From positions 186,001 through 250,000 of the forward strand of contig CAVVVP010000005.1 of the NCBI GenBank assembly GCA_963751695.1: a DNA stretch of 64,000 bases, written 5' to 3'. The stretch comes from SZUA-22 sp963751695. Its GTDB lineage: Bacteria > Bacteroidota > Ignavibacteria > Ignavibacteriales > Melioribacteraceae. How positions within the stretch are numbered: position 1 is the first letter of the stretch; each line of letters begins with the position of its first letter. The notes under the pieces were generated by a model. The model made no database searches. It was not told the origin of the DNA and saw only the letters and a program-made list of their open reading frames with translations. Below, piece after piece: positions 26,403-35,385 of the stretch. The translations under genes and the position numbers were made by a program.

Positions 26403-27460
26403 AAGAAATTCCTCCATGGCAATCTCATAGCTCTAGAAAGCATAGAATTTGCTTCATCGTCATTTTTGAATCTTTCTTTATAGGGATCCCAATATAGTTT
26501 TCTTGGGAGCTTCATGGCAATATGACTTACCAAACAAGTTGAGCAAGATCGATGCCCGATCTCTGCAGTTGCAACTGGCTGCTCTCTGGTTCGAATACTT
26601 TCTAGCCAATTTGTATGTTGTTCACTGCTTTTGTACAAATGGATTTCGTTTTCGGTGATTACTGAATCTAATACTTTTGGATCGCTTGCTTCAAGAGCTT
26701 CGAGTGTTTTCTCCGGTTCTCCCGGATCGGAAGAAGTTACTTTTACAGATCCGCGAGATACAAATATCCATCCCTCAGATCCTTCAAATCTAACTCCATT
26801 TGGATTCGCTCCATTAATTAACATAGTTACACCATTTGCATATTTTGCTTTTACATTGAAATCACCGTGGACATTCCACAATCCACTTGTTGGGAATTGA
26901 GCTTCAGCTTCAATTTCTATAGGACCGGTATACTCTGTTCCCATTCCCCAGTGAGCAGTATCAACATGATGGGCACCCCATCCGGTTATCATTCCAGCAC
27001 CAAACTGCTCGCACCTTAACCATCCGGGTCTAGAATAATCTGTTTGAGGGTGCACACGCTTTTCTGTGTAATAGACATTTGGTGTTGAACCTAACCAAAG
27101 GTCATAATTTAAGTTTAGAGGGATTGGCATTTCTGACTCTTCATCACCAGATGGATCACCTGGTAATCCAATTTGGATTGTATGAATTTCTCCTATTCTA
27201 CCATTTCTGACAAGCTCACACGCTTTGTGAAATTGCGACCATGGATTTATTGATCTCTGTTGACTTCCAATCTGTAGGATTCTGCCAGTCCTATTGATCG
27301 TATCGCTTAAAGCCCTTCCTTCTTCAATTGTTAGGGATGCTGGTTTCTGCAGATAAATATCCTTGCCAGCTCTAGCTGCTGCAATTGCAGGTATGGAATG
27401 CCAATGATCTGGAGTAGAAACAATTACTGCATCAATGTTACTGTCAGCTACATAAATCAC
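26399..27460 (-). CDS. Gfo/Idh/MocA oxidoreductase (3), C-terminal part (frameshifted gene)
   Basis: The ORF opens at an internal GTG and gives VADSNIDAVIVSTPDHWHSI, which is the second half of the Rossmann fold, followed by the active-site block LQKPASLTIEEG (Lys kept, Glu replaced by Gln). The C-terminal domain has PGWLRCEQFGAGMITGWGAH and ends PWRNFL, as in the planctomycete/Bacteroidota type with a conserved HHVDTAHWGMG. Its N-terminal part is at 27444-27788. One net base must be lost (or two gained) near 27447-27455 to rejoin DFRDL with VADSNID. Merged length is about 463 residues. Confidence 0.78.
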   Translation of the reverse strand: MIYVADSNIDAVIVSTPDHWHSIPAIAAARAGKDIYLQKPASLTIEEGRALSDTINRTGRILQIGSQQRSINPWSQFHKACELVRNGRIGEIHTIQIGLPGDPSGDEESEMPIPLNLNYDLWLGSTPNVYYTEKRVHPQTDYSRPGWLRCEQFGAGMITGWGAHHVDTAHWGMGTEYTGPIEIEAEAQFPTSGLWNVHGDFNVKAKYANGVTMLINGANPNGVRFEGSEGWIFVSRGSVKVTSSDPGEPEKTLEALEASDPKVLDSVITENEIHLYKSSEQHTNWLESIRTREQPVATAEIGHRSCSTCLVSHIAMKLPRKLYWDPYKERFKNDDEANSMLSRAMRLPWRNFL

Positions 27461-27788
27461 GAAAATCTTCGTACATTTTTACATCAACATAATTTTCTTT
27501 TCCAGTTTTTTCAAAATATGCGGTTTCAATAAATTCTTTTCCTTCTAAAACTCTTTTGGCATCGACATCACAAACAGCAACAATTCTTGCAGAATCGTTT
27601 TTTAAAGTTTCAGGTATGTCATGTCCACGAGCTATCCTTCCACATCCTATAACACCAATATTAATTTTATTATTTGGAGTATATTTCGCTTTAAGTATAC
27701 TTGTTGGTAAAATGGCTGGAGCAGAAATAATCCCAACAGCAGCTAGTGCACTATTGCGAATAAAATTACGACGATTCACTTTTTTCAT
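27444..27788 (-). CDS. Gfo/Idh/MocA oxidoreductase (3), Tat-signal N-terminal part (frameshifted gene)
   Basis: The 114-residue fragment begins MKKVNRRNFIRNSALAAVG, a good twin-arginine signal, then KINIGVIGCGRIARGHDIPE, the nucleotide-binding glycine loop, and ends at MYEDFRDLCS. The stop is caused by a frameshift close to 27450; the continuation is the ORF at 26399-27460. It begins 35 bases downstream of the next Gfo/Idh gene, on the same strand. Confidence 0.75.
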   Translation of the reverse strand: MKKVNRRNFIRNSALAAVGIISAPAILPTSILKAKYTPNNKINIGVIGCGRIARGHDIPETLKNDSARIVAVCDVDAKRVLEGKEFIETAYFEKTGKENYVDVKMYEDFRDLCS

Positions 27789-27823
27789 TTTCTACCCTTC
27801 ATTTAATGAAATTCAATTTTATC

Positions 27824-29221
27824 TTATAGGTTGATTACTCTTCCACCACTTTTTCTACTTTCTTCAGCTCTAAATCCGATATAATGACTTTCCATCGAAT
27901 CTTTAATTGTCGAAGTCAATAATGATTCATCTTCATTGTAAACTGCTTGAAGAAAATCTCTCACCAACCTTTGATCTCCTCCTCCATGACCCCCTCCGGA
28001 AAAATCTTTCGATAGATCAGAAGCTTTGTATATAACTTCCTTTCTCAATTGAAAATCAAAGAGAGCAAGATTTTTTTCATCTCCAACTATGTCCCCCTTA
28101 GTTCCCATTATTCTCGTTCGCCTTCCACCGTAGCTTGTATGCGCTTCCATTGAGAATGCGACAGTTATATTATCCTCAAATTGCATATTTACAATTTGAT
28201 GGTCAACAACATCGTTATCACAGTGAAAAACACACCGTCCATATGGTCCATTTTTTATTGCATTCATTACCTTTCTCGAATCCCAATCTTGCAAGTCGAT
28301 TAAATGTCTTACACCAAATTCTCGCTTATCATGGTAAATCCTCTTTGCTGAATAAGGACATTTTGATTCAACTTCACATCCTCCAGTACAATATAGAGCG
28401 CTGCCATTAGGAGCATTTGATGTTTTAAAATAATTCAAATCTCCAAAGGAAGTTACTTGTTTACATCTTTTTCCTAGTATCCAGTAAAGAATATCCAGAT
28501 CGTGACAAGATTTTGAGAGCAAACATGGAGTAGATTCCTTCTCATTACCCCAATTACCTCTGACAAAAGAATGAGAAAAGTGAATATTATCGATTGGTTC
28601 TAGATGTTGAATGCTAACAACTTCACCAATCTCCCCTCCTTGAACTAATTCTTTAATCTTTATAAAATAAGGAGAGTAACGAAGTACATGACAAATACCG
28701 ACTATTCTATTGTATTTTTTTGCTTGATGAAGAATATCTTGGCATTCATTCCATGATTGAGCAATTGCTTTTTCTAGCAGTACATGGTACCCCAATTTCA
28801 AGGCTTTCATAGCTGATGGATAATGAAACTTATCCCAAGTAGAAATAATAACAAAATCTGCAAATTTTGGTTGTTGTAAAACATCTTCCCAAGAATCGAA
28901 AATAGCTTCTTCTTTTAGTTCTAAATCCTCTTTAAATTTTTGTTGTCTAAGTTTAACCGGTTCGGCAATAGCTACTACCTTCATCTGCATCGGATAATTC
29001 TTTGCATATCTAGAGTATACCCAGCCCCTATTTCCAGCACCGATGATGATACAAGTAAGTGGTTTTGCAAATTCGCTCTGTGGCAAATCTAGTTCACCAG
29101 ATGATAAGTCGATAATGGATTGATTATGGTTTGCAGAATTAATAAAGATAGGTGATGAGAGTAAACCAGCAGAAACAATACCACTGTTTTTAATGAATTC
29201 CCTTCGATCAAATTTTTTCAT
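27824..29221 (-). CDS. Tat-exported Gfo/Idh/MocA-family oxidoreductase (4)
   Basis: The start is taken at the ATG at 29221, which begins MKKFDRREFIKNSGIVSAG, a twin-arginine signal; the longer ORF start at 29278 would hide it. A GGGGA sequence precedes it. The Rossmann loop is TCIIIGAGNRGWVYSRYA. The usual EKP block is HVLLEKAIAQSWNEC (Pro replaced by Ala, Lys kept). A cysteine-rich insert (TGGCEVESKCPYSAKRIY, then GRCVFHCDNDVVDHQIV) is characteristic of a subgroup; possible metal binding is inference. The protein has about 465 residues. It is the first gene of the minus-strand pathway cluster and is divergent from the C39-like gene, so the promoter should be in 29222-29406. Confidence 0.85.
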   Translation of the reverse strand: MKKFDRREFIKNSGIVSAGLLSSPIFINSANHNQSIIDLSSGELDLPQSEFAKPLTCIIIGAGNRGWVYSRYAKNYPMQMKVVAIAEPVKLRQQKFKEDLELKEEAIFDSWEDVLQQPKFADFVIISTWDKFHYPSAMKALKLGYHVLLEKAIAQSWNECQDILHQAKKYNRIVGICHVLRYSPYFIKIKELVQGGEIGEVVSIQHLEPIDNIHFSHSFVRGNWGNEKESTPCLLSKSCHDLDILYWILGKRCKQVTSFGDLNYFKTSNAPNGSALYCTGGCEVESKCPYSAKRIYHDKREFGVRHLIDLQDWDSRKVMNAIKNGPYGRCVFHCDNDVVDHQIVNMQFEDNITVAFSMEAHTSYGGRRTRIMGTKGDIVGDEKNLALFDFQLRKEVIYKASDLSKDFSGGGHGGGDQRLVRDFLQAVYNEDESLLTSTIKDSMESHYIGFRAEESRKSGGRVINL

Positions 29222-29406
29222 GATTTCCCCTATTATTACAAAAAAGTTGGGATGAAAAGGTGCTGAACAAAAATACAAAAAAATCTTTATTGATTTTATA
29301 TAAGCACGTTAGATGCTTTAAACAATCGAATATTTATGCACAGATAAAATTTTTAAAAATGATTATCTTTGTTTTTTAATTTATGTAAAAACTTTGAAAG
29401 TTCTTT

Positions 29407-30750
29407 ATGAACAAATATATACTGCTGTTAATCATAATATTTAACATCTTAATTTCTGCACAACCTTACCCTGATCAGTTTTATACTTATGAGAAAGATA
29501 GCCTCAATACTCGTATCGAGACTTCAAGCGGAATTGAGATTGCTGAAGACACGAAAAAGTTAAAACTTTATGATGGTATTACAAGTGGTACTGTAATTTT
29601 CAGTCCAGATTCTTCTGAGTACCCTTTTAACCGTGGTTTGCCGTCGTGGAATGGTTTTGTACCGAATGATAATAGCAGTTTCAAGGTTGTAATGAGGTTT
29701 TATAAAAATGGATGGTCTCCATGGATGATGGTTGGTTATTGGAAAGAACAGATATGGTCAACTTATGGAGCAACCACCTTTAATGATGGTGAAATAGAAT
29801 ATGATTATGTTGTTCTTAATTCATATTATAAAAAATGGCAATATGCAGTTGCAATGAAGAGGTTAAGTGTTGATGAGCCATCTCCAACTATTCATAAATT
29901 AAGTTTTTTTGTTAGCGATCAAATAACAACTGATGAAGCAGATATTCCATCAATTGTAAATGATAGACCAGAAGTAATGTTTATTCCCACAGAACACTTC
30001 TACCAATATTCGCTTGATCCAGATATTGGTGGTGATATCTGTTCGCCAACTTCTGTTTCTATGGTTTTAAGAAGTTATGACATTGAAGTAGATCCCGTTG
30101 ATTTTGCTAATGACAATTATGATCCTCACTGGGGACTTTTTGGAGTCTGGCCGAGAGCTGTACAGAATGCTGTAAGTTTTAATATGAAAGGGGCTGTAAC
30201 TCGTTATCGTACGTGGAGTGAAGCAGCAGCAGTATTAGAGCAAGGTGGAAGAATTGTTATGTCAGTTGGAAGACCCCTTTATGCAGGTCATTTAATGATG
30301 CTTGCCGGATTCGATTCACAAGGCAATCCACTTGTTCATGACCCAGCTAAGACAAATGGCTATGGACTGAAGTATAACAAAACAGAATTATCAGAATCAT
30401 GGTTCAATAAGGGTGGTATATCATATACGTTTTTCCTTGATTCTACAACAACCACTTCAGTTGAAGAAAAAACAAAACCTCTTATTGCTGATAATTTTGA
30501 ACTTTCTGTATATCCAAATCCATTTAATCCACAGTCAAATATTGTTATACAAACATTAAGAAGCAATTTTACAGTAGTCTCAATTTATAATACTCTAGGG
30601 CAGAAAGTTGAAACTCTATATGAAGGAGAATTGGATGCTGGCAACCACTATTTTAATTGGAATGCCAAAAATCTACCTTCCGGAAATTATATTATTCATT
30701 TAAAAACTAAGAATAGTAATAAGACAGTTAAAGCAATGTTATTGAAGTAA
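29407..30750 (+). CDS. T9SS-secreted C39-like cysteine peptidase-fold protein
   Basis: The 447-residue protein has a signal peptide ending at LISAQ. An N-terminal region of about 170 residues is not recognised. A C39-like papain-fold domain follows (about 195-345): the Cys block GGDICSPTSVSMVLRSYD, the His in YAGHLMMLAGFD and the Asp in NPLVHDPAK match the catalytic Cys-His-Asp order. The C-terminus is a type IX sorting domain (SVYPNPFNPQSNI to KTVKAMLLK), so the mature protein should be released or anchored at the cell surface. It could be a peptidase, amidase or inactive binding protein. It is transcribed away from the oxidoreductase cluster and converges on the receptor gene. Confidence 0.75.
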   Translation: MNKYILLLIIIFNILISAQPYPDQFYTYEKDSLNTRIETSSGIEIAEDTKKLKLYDGITSGTVIFSPDSSEYPFNRGLPSWNGFVPNDNSSFKVVMRFYKNGWSPWMMVGYWKEQIWSTYGATTFNDGEIEYDYVVLNSYYKKWQYAVAMKRLSVDEPSPTIHKLSFFVSDQITTDEADIPSIVNDRPEVMFIPTEHFYQYSLDPDIGGDICSPTSVSMVLRSYDIEVDPVDFANDNYDPHWGLFGVWPRAVQNAVSFNMKGAVTRYRTWSEAAAVLEQGGRIVMSVGRPLYAGHLMMLAGFDSQGNPLVHDPAKTNGYGLKYNKTELSESWFNKGGISYTFFLDSTTTTSVEEKTKPLIADNFELSVYPNPFNPQSNIVIQTLRSNFTVVSIYNTLGQKVETLYEGELDAGNHYFNWNAKNLPSGNYIIHLKTKNSNKTVKAMLLK

Positions 30751-30763
30751 TTTTATTCAATTA

Positions 30764-31489
30764 TTAGAAATCTTCACCGCCTTCATCCCCACCGTTAGAA
30801 TTTCCTCTTTCACGATTCTGTTTGAAGTTATTCAAATTCAGTGTAAAATTAAGAAGCACTATCGGAGCCTTTCTTTGCGAATAGGTATATGATTCAAAAC
30901 CAGGGCCATAAGTTGTCCCCTCACGTTTGGAAGTTTGAAATACATCTCTAAATTGAAGTGCAATTGATAATTTGCGTTCCCATAGATCTTGCCGAATAGC
31001 AATATCAGTTGAAAAATATCCAGAATAATCTCCCTGTGCTGAAATACTTGGTCCTCTGTATCTACTATTCATCTGAATTCTTGTGCTCGGAGTTATTGAA
31101 AAAGTATGATTTAATCTCAAACTCCAATTGAAGTTTTCTCTTAAAAATGTCACATCATCGTAAACACCTTCTAATTTGTATTGAGATAAGTCACCCATAA
31201 AATTTAGATTCCAGAAACTCCATAGATCTGCGTCCACCATAAATTCTGTACCAAGAGTGTAATCAGTTCCAACATTATAAGGAGTAGAAATGGTAACATT
31301 AGTGTCGTATATGGCTCTAACTCTTTCAATCTTATTCTTTCTTTCTCGATAATATCCTTCTAAGGATAAAATTACTTCCTCAACATGTGTTTGGTAAGCA
31401 ACTTCAAATGAATTTAATATATTCTGGTTCAAGTTCAGGATTTCCTTGTCTAACATTGTTTTCATCCTCCCACGTAAGGAACGGTTCAA
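30764..31489 (-). CDS. Outer-membrane receptor, C-terminal barrel part (frameshifted gene)
   Basis: From about INSFEVAYQTHVEEVILSLEG onward this frame encodes the last barrel strands of the receptor at 31404-33179. The residues before that point, including its ATG, are out-of-frame shadow. An extra A in a run at 31413-31415 causes the break: restoring the frame gives NPELEPEYINSFEVAYQTH, a standard joint in this family. The tail after the last strands is acidic and glycine-rich (NGGDEGGEDF), which is common for these outer-membrane beta-barrel family proteins. Confidence 0.8.
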   Translation of the reverse strand: MNRSLRGRMKTMLDKEILNLNQNILNSFEVAYQTHVEEVILSLEGYYRERKNKIERVRAIYDTNVTISTPYNVGTDYTLGTEFMVDADLWSFWNLNFMGDLSQYKLEGVYDDVTFLRENFNWSLRLNHTFSITPSTRIQMNSRYRGPSISAQGDYSGYFSTDIAIRQDLWERKLSIALQFRDVFQTSKREGTTYGPGFESYTYSQRKAPIVLLNFTLNLNNFKQNRERGNSNGGDEGGEDF

Positions 31490-33179
31490 GATAATAACCC
31501 CTTGGGCGTCTAATTCTTTTAGTATAACTAGCCATTATTTGAACAAGTTCATTGAAACTATATGAAGTATGAATTGTTGGGAAATAATCCCATCGATTTA
31601 TCACAGAACTTTGACTTGAATCTGGAATAAAGACTAGACGATCTGTAAATTCTCCTCGTAATCCAATCTGATAACCGATCTTATTCAACTTACTATTATA
31701 TATTGAATAGATGGAGTAAATATTGCGTGAATACTCAACTAAATAACTATAATCTTTTTGAAAAATATAATCACCACCATTTACATCGAAAATGAAACTC
31801 TTCGAATCATCTTCTGATCTACCAATCTCTGCTTGCAAGCCAGATTCAAACCTATTGTTACTTCCAATCGGAAGTGAATAGTCTAATTTTCCTCTGAACC
31901 TTCTACCGGGTCCATATTCAGTATTTTTACGACCACTTGAGATAGTTCCATCATCATTGAAGTATTCATTTATTGTAAATTCTTCTCCGTTTCTGTAGGA
32001 GTAATCCAGATCTGTCGTAATTTCATGCTGGTTTTTTCCAAAAATATGTCGATAATTTAAATTGGATGAAAATCTGTCTCCACCACGCTCTCTGTTACTT
32101 AAGTTATAGTAGTTAGTTTCTGAAGTGGGTGGGCTTGTATACTCATAATAATTGACTTGAGAATTACTTATCCATGCGCCATCACCATATCTAAAGGAAA
32201 GCCCAAGCTGATTTCTTGTATCCAGAGTAAAATCTGCACCAGCTATAAAATTATAACCTTCTCCTCCTCTGCTGTTAGTATTCGTACTATTTAGAAATGA
32301 TTTAAATTCGTCATTGAAAGTAACTCTATTTTCTTCACCAGTTCCAGGGTAGTTTCTTGTACGATAGTCAGCACCAAGATTGAAAGAATAACCATTTGTT
32401 CTGTAATTTGTTATAAAATCAGCTCCATATTTATCATCAAGTCCGACATGAGCGTTGACAACTCCGCTTATTCCGGCAAACTCATTTTTCTTCATTACAA
32501 TATTTATTATACCTGACACTCCCTCTGGATCATACTTAGCTGAGGGATTTGTTACTATTTCAATATTTTCAATTGTGCTTGCTGGAATCTGCTGCAATGC
32601 ATCATTAGGATCAAGGATTGTAGGTCTGCCATCTATTAAAAGTGTAAAACTTCCACTTCCTCTAAGGCTCACATTTCCTTCAATGTCAACATTAACTGAG
32701 GGTACATTTTCAAGTACTTCAACTGCCGAACCTGATATAGAAGTACTTTGTTCACTAACATTTATTACTTTCTTATCAATATGATACTCTATTGGAGTTT
32801 TGTTCGCAATTACTGTAGCACCTTCGAGTTGATAACTAGTGGGCACAAGTTTGATCTCTTCCAGATCCAATAAACCAGACTGTCTTGTGATCTCAATATT
32901 ATCAAGCTGAAAAGTTTCATAGCCTATAAAACTAATTGTCATCAAATATTTACCAGACCTTATTGATTCCAACACAAACTGTCCATCTTTATTTGTGATT
33001 GTTCCCGTTACCTGTGTGGAATCTGAAGATTGTAGCAAAACGAGATTAGCATATTCAATAGGAAGGTTAGTGGTTTGATCAATAACTTGACCGATGATAC
33101 TTGCTCCTGGAGAATTTCGTTGAGCAGTAACTAAAGTTGAAGTGAGGATAACGACAATGAGCAAGAGGATATTTTTCAT
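31404..33179 (-). CDS. Outer-membrane beta-barrel receptor with carboxypeptidase-like domain, N-terminal part (frameshifted gene)
   Basis: Start is taken at ATG 33179 (MKNILLLIVVILTSTLVTAQ, a signal peptide) rather than at 33218. A CarboxypepD_reg-like beta-sandwich follows (about residues 27-110), then a plug domain with VLENVPSVNVDIEGNVSLRG and IENIEIVTNPSAKYDPEG, then a 22-strand-type barrel of the OMP_b-brl_3 class. These TonB-dependent-receptor relatives import or sense unknown ligands. It lies 105 bases downstream of a response regulator/histidine kinase pair on the same strand, a frequent Bacteroidota arrangement. Merged with the next ORF the protein has about 800 residues. Confidence 0.85.
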   Translation of the reverse strand: MKNILLLIVVILTSTLVTAQRNSPGASIIGQVIDQTTNLPIEYANLVLLQSSDSTQVTGTITNKDGQFVLESIRSGKYLMTISFIGYETFQLDNIEITRQSGLLDLEEIKLVPTSYQLEGATVIANKTPIEYHIDKKVINVSEQSTSISGSAVEVLENVPSVNVDIEGNVSLRGSGSFTLLIDGRPTILDPNDALQQIPASTIENIEIVTNPSAKYDPEGVSGIINIVMKKNEFAGISGVVNAHVGLDDKYGADFITNYRTNGYSFNLGADYRTRNYPGTGEENRVTFNDEFKSFLNSTNTNSRGGEGYNFIAGADFTLDTRNQLGLSFRYGDGAWISNSQVNYYEYTSPPTSETNYYNLSNRERGGDRFSSNLNYRHIFGKNQHEITTDLDYSYRNGEEFTINEYFNDDGTISSGRKNTEYGPGRRFRGKLDYSLPIGSNNRFESGLQAEIGRSEDDSKSFIFDVNGGDYIFQKDYSYLVEYSRNIYSIYSIYNSKLNKIGYQIGLRGEFTDRLVFIPDSSQSSVINRWDYFPTIHTSYSFNELVQIMASYTKRIRRPRGYYLEPFLTWEDENNVRQGNPELEPEYIKFI

Positions 33180-33284
33180 TTCTTTTGGTCTTTCATGTAA
33201 TATTGTTTCATTAATCAAATTTATAGAGTAAAACTATTGGAAATTTGTAGTTATTCTGTAAAGTTTTAGTGAACAAAAAAGTAA

Positions 33285-34106
33285 CTAACAAATAGTAAAT
33301 TGATGAAGTCCTTCCTCATATCTATATTTGATAATAAGGTTATTATTTTGGCAGATCTTTTTAACTAGAGCTAATCCTAAACCGAGTGACGAAGTTGATC
33401 CATTCTCTTTTGAAAACCTCGAAAAAAGTTTATCTTCTGAGAATTCAAGAGGTTTACCATGGTTAGTAACTAATAATTTTTCTTTGGTTGTTATAATCTT
33501 TATTGGACCATCTGAGGATGCGTAATTAATACAATTCTTGACAAGATTTTTTAAGACTATGTCAAATAGAATTGGATCAATGTTCAAAAAATGATCTTCT
33601 GACAACTTTAATTCGAATAATAATCCCTTTAGTTCTGCGAGCTCAGAGACACTCTCAATATGTTTTTTTATTAAATCGCTTGTAAATACTTCGGTATTTT
33701 TATTGAATTCACCGTGCTCTACTTTCGTAATTAAATTTAATGCATTACCTAGTTTCGAAATGTGATTTACCTCATCATATATTGATTTAACAGAGGATGA
33801 TTGAGCAGCCATAACATTTTCATCAGCAATTAGATTGTCTGTCTTATTTCTTATTACAGTCAATGGAGTTTGTATTTCGTGGGCCATATTTTCTGTATAT
33901 TCTTTTAACGTAGTAAACTCATTTTCCGTTCTTTCAATCATATTTTGGAATAGTTCCTGCATTTTAGAAAATTCTGAAGTATTAGTTTGAAGATTCGGGA
34001 CATCAGATCCTTGACCCACCTTATAATTTTTCATTCTGCTAAGTATTTTGTTGAATGGAGCAAAGAAATAGCCTGACACGAAATAGTTAAATAATACAAT
34101 TACCAA
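33285..34106 (-). CDS. Sensor histidine kinase, catalytic part (frameshifted gene)
   Basis: Contains the second membrane helix (VIVLFNYFVSGYFF), a HAMP-like linker, the dimerisation/phosphoacceptor helix with HEIQTPLTVIRNKTD (the H-box), and the ATPase domain with N-box LKNLVKNCINYAS and G-box SSLGLGLALVKKI. All kinase motifs are intact. Its apparent start is internal. In its frame the sequence just upstream reads IIPAFIILAL, the missing half of the membrane helix, so one G lost near 34135-34137 separates it from the sensor half at 34100-34564. Confidence 0.85.
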   Translation of the reverse strand: MVIVLFNYFVSGYFFAPFNKILSRMKNYKVGQGSDVPNLQTNTSEFSKMQELFQNMIERTENEFTTLKEYTENMAHEIQTPLTVIRNKTDNLIADENVMAAQSSSVKSIYDEVNHISKLGNALNLITKVEHGEFNKNTEVFTSDLIKKHIESVSELAELKGLLFELKLSEDHFLNIDPILFDIVLKNLVKNCINYASSDGPIKIITTKEKLLVTNHGKPLEFSEDKLFSRFSKENGSTSSLGLGLALVKKICQNNNLIIKYRYEEGLHQFTIC

Positions 34107-34564
34107 AGCAAGGATAATAAAAGCTGGGATAATCCCTGAAGGATATCATCTTGTAGTCTTCTAAAATCACTCATATTTACTATCATTTCCACTTTGTAGT
34201 ACTTCCCCTCAACGTCAATGAAAGTGATTTTTTTTCTATGAAGTAATTCTCTTTCTTGCTCTTCATTTTGAATCAATGTATCAATATAAACAGGATAGGT
34301 TTCTAAATTTGGTAATGAACTAACCTTTTGTACTTTGTAATAGTTTCTTTTTCTTTTTGGCTCTCCATGTTTCTTTATGTCCCCTATAATTTTTCCCTCA
34401 GTCCAATTATATCTTCCCTCCAGTTCACTATCGATATACTCTTCTGATTCATTTATTAGAAAAAGAGCACTAAAAAAGAATGCCACAAAAGTAAATATTA
34501 AGTAGATAGAAGTTGTCTTACTAAGTAGTTTTATTTGTCTTTTCTGTTTCATTTTTAAAATCAC
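34100..34564 (-). CDS. Sensor histidine kinase, periplasmic sensor part (frameshifted gene)
   Basis: The 154-residue N-terminal half has a first membrane helix (TTSIYLIFTFVAFFFSALFL), then about 110 periplasmic residues with the pattern common in Bacteroidota kinases that regulate barrel receptors (YPVYIDTLIQNEEQERELLH, YYKVEMIVNMSDFRRL). The frame ends inside the second membrane helix because of the frameshift. A GTG at 34564 overlaps the response-regulator stop by four bases (GTGA), and an ATG at 34552 is a close alternative. Either start shows coupling to the regulator gene. Confidence 0.8.
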   Translation of the reverse strand: MILKMKQKRQIKLLSKTTSIYLIFTFVAFFFSALFLINESEEYIDSELEGRYNWTEGKIIGDIKKHGEPKRKRNYYKVQKVSSLPNLETYPVYIDTLIQNEEQERELLHRKKITFIDVEGKYYKVEMIVNMSDFRRLQDDILQGLSQLLLSLLW

Positions 34565-35235
34565 TCTGTAAATTTATATCCCATACCATACATAGAATGC
34601 AGATAATCCTTACTTCCAGCTGAAATAATCTTTTTTCTTAGATTTTTAATATGATTATATATAAAATCAAAATTATCAGATTGATCAATATTATCTCCCC
34701 AAAGATGTTCTGCAATACTTTCTTTAGTAATAATTCGATTCTTGTTATCTATAAAGTATAGCAAGAGGTCATATTCTTTTTTTGTAAGAAAAACCTTTGT
34801 ATTATTAATGATAACTTCTGCTGACAGAATATCTATTTCAATTTCATTGAAAATTAATTTGTTATTACTTTCAAATTTATTTCTTCTCAATATTGATCTA
34901 ATTCTCGCATTCAATTCTTCTTTATGAAAAGGTTTTGTTAGATAATCATCAGCACCAAGATCAAGACCCCGAATTTTATCCTCGATGGCATTTTTGGCCG
35001 TAACTATAATTATTCCAGATTTATTGTGTCTTTTCTTTATTGACTCAATCAGATCTAAACCGTTTCCATCAGGTAATCCAACATCGATAATAAAAAGATC
35101 ATACTCATAAAGTAATATAGTTTCCAATGCAGAAGAATATTTGTGAACTACTTTACAAACATATCCGTAACTTGATAAAAATTGTTCAACATCAGATGAT
35201 AGCTCAATATTGTCTTCGATAATTAGGATTTTCAT
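34561..35235 (-). CDS. OmpR-family DNA-binding response regulator
   Basis: The 224-residue product starts at ATG 35235 (MKILIIEDN); the TTG at 35253 is less likely. The receiver domain has the acidic pair Glu7/Asp8, the phosphorylated Asp51 in FIIDVGLPDGNG, and the conserved Lys in YLTKPFHKEEL. The winged-helix output domain occupies about 125-224 and ends MYGMGYKFTE. It should control transcription in response to the histidine kinase encoded immediately downstream, probably including the adjacent receptor gene. Confidence 0.93.
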   Translation of the reverse strand: MKILIIEDNIELSSDVEQFLSSYGYVCKVVHKYSSALETILLYEYDLFIIDVGLPDGNGLDLIESIKKRHNKSGIIIVTAKNAIEDKIRGLDLGADDYLTKPFHKEELNARIRSILRRNKFESNNKLIFNEIEIDILSAEVIINNTKVFLTKKEYDLLLYFIDNKNRIITKESIAEHLWGDNIDQSDNFDFIYNHIKNLRKKIISAGSKDYLHSMYGMGYKFTE

Positions 35236-35385
35236 ATATAAGAATTTAATCAAGAATTTTGTAGAAAAACTATTCTAAAAATTTTATTACAAAAAATAAA
35301 TAGACTTATAATATATCTCCGCTTTATCAAAATTAAACTATTTGGTAGTTACTCATGAAAGTTAATCAAGATTATAACAGTAAGG

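Noticed and set aside
22853..27788. Treating the split Gfo/Idh genes as four separate small enzymes
   Set aside because: Each half carries only part of the Rossmann fold or the C-terminal domain, and the halves join precisely with one small indel.
29364..29371. TATCTTTG, a match to the Bacteroidota -7 box (TAnnTTTG), upstream of the C39-like gene
   Set aside because: No -33 element at the right distance, and such strings are frequent in AT-rich gaps; not strong enough to list.
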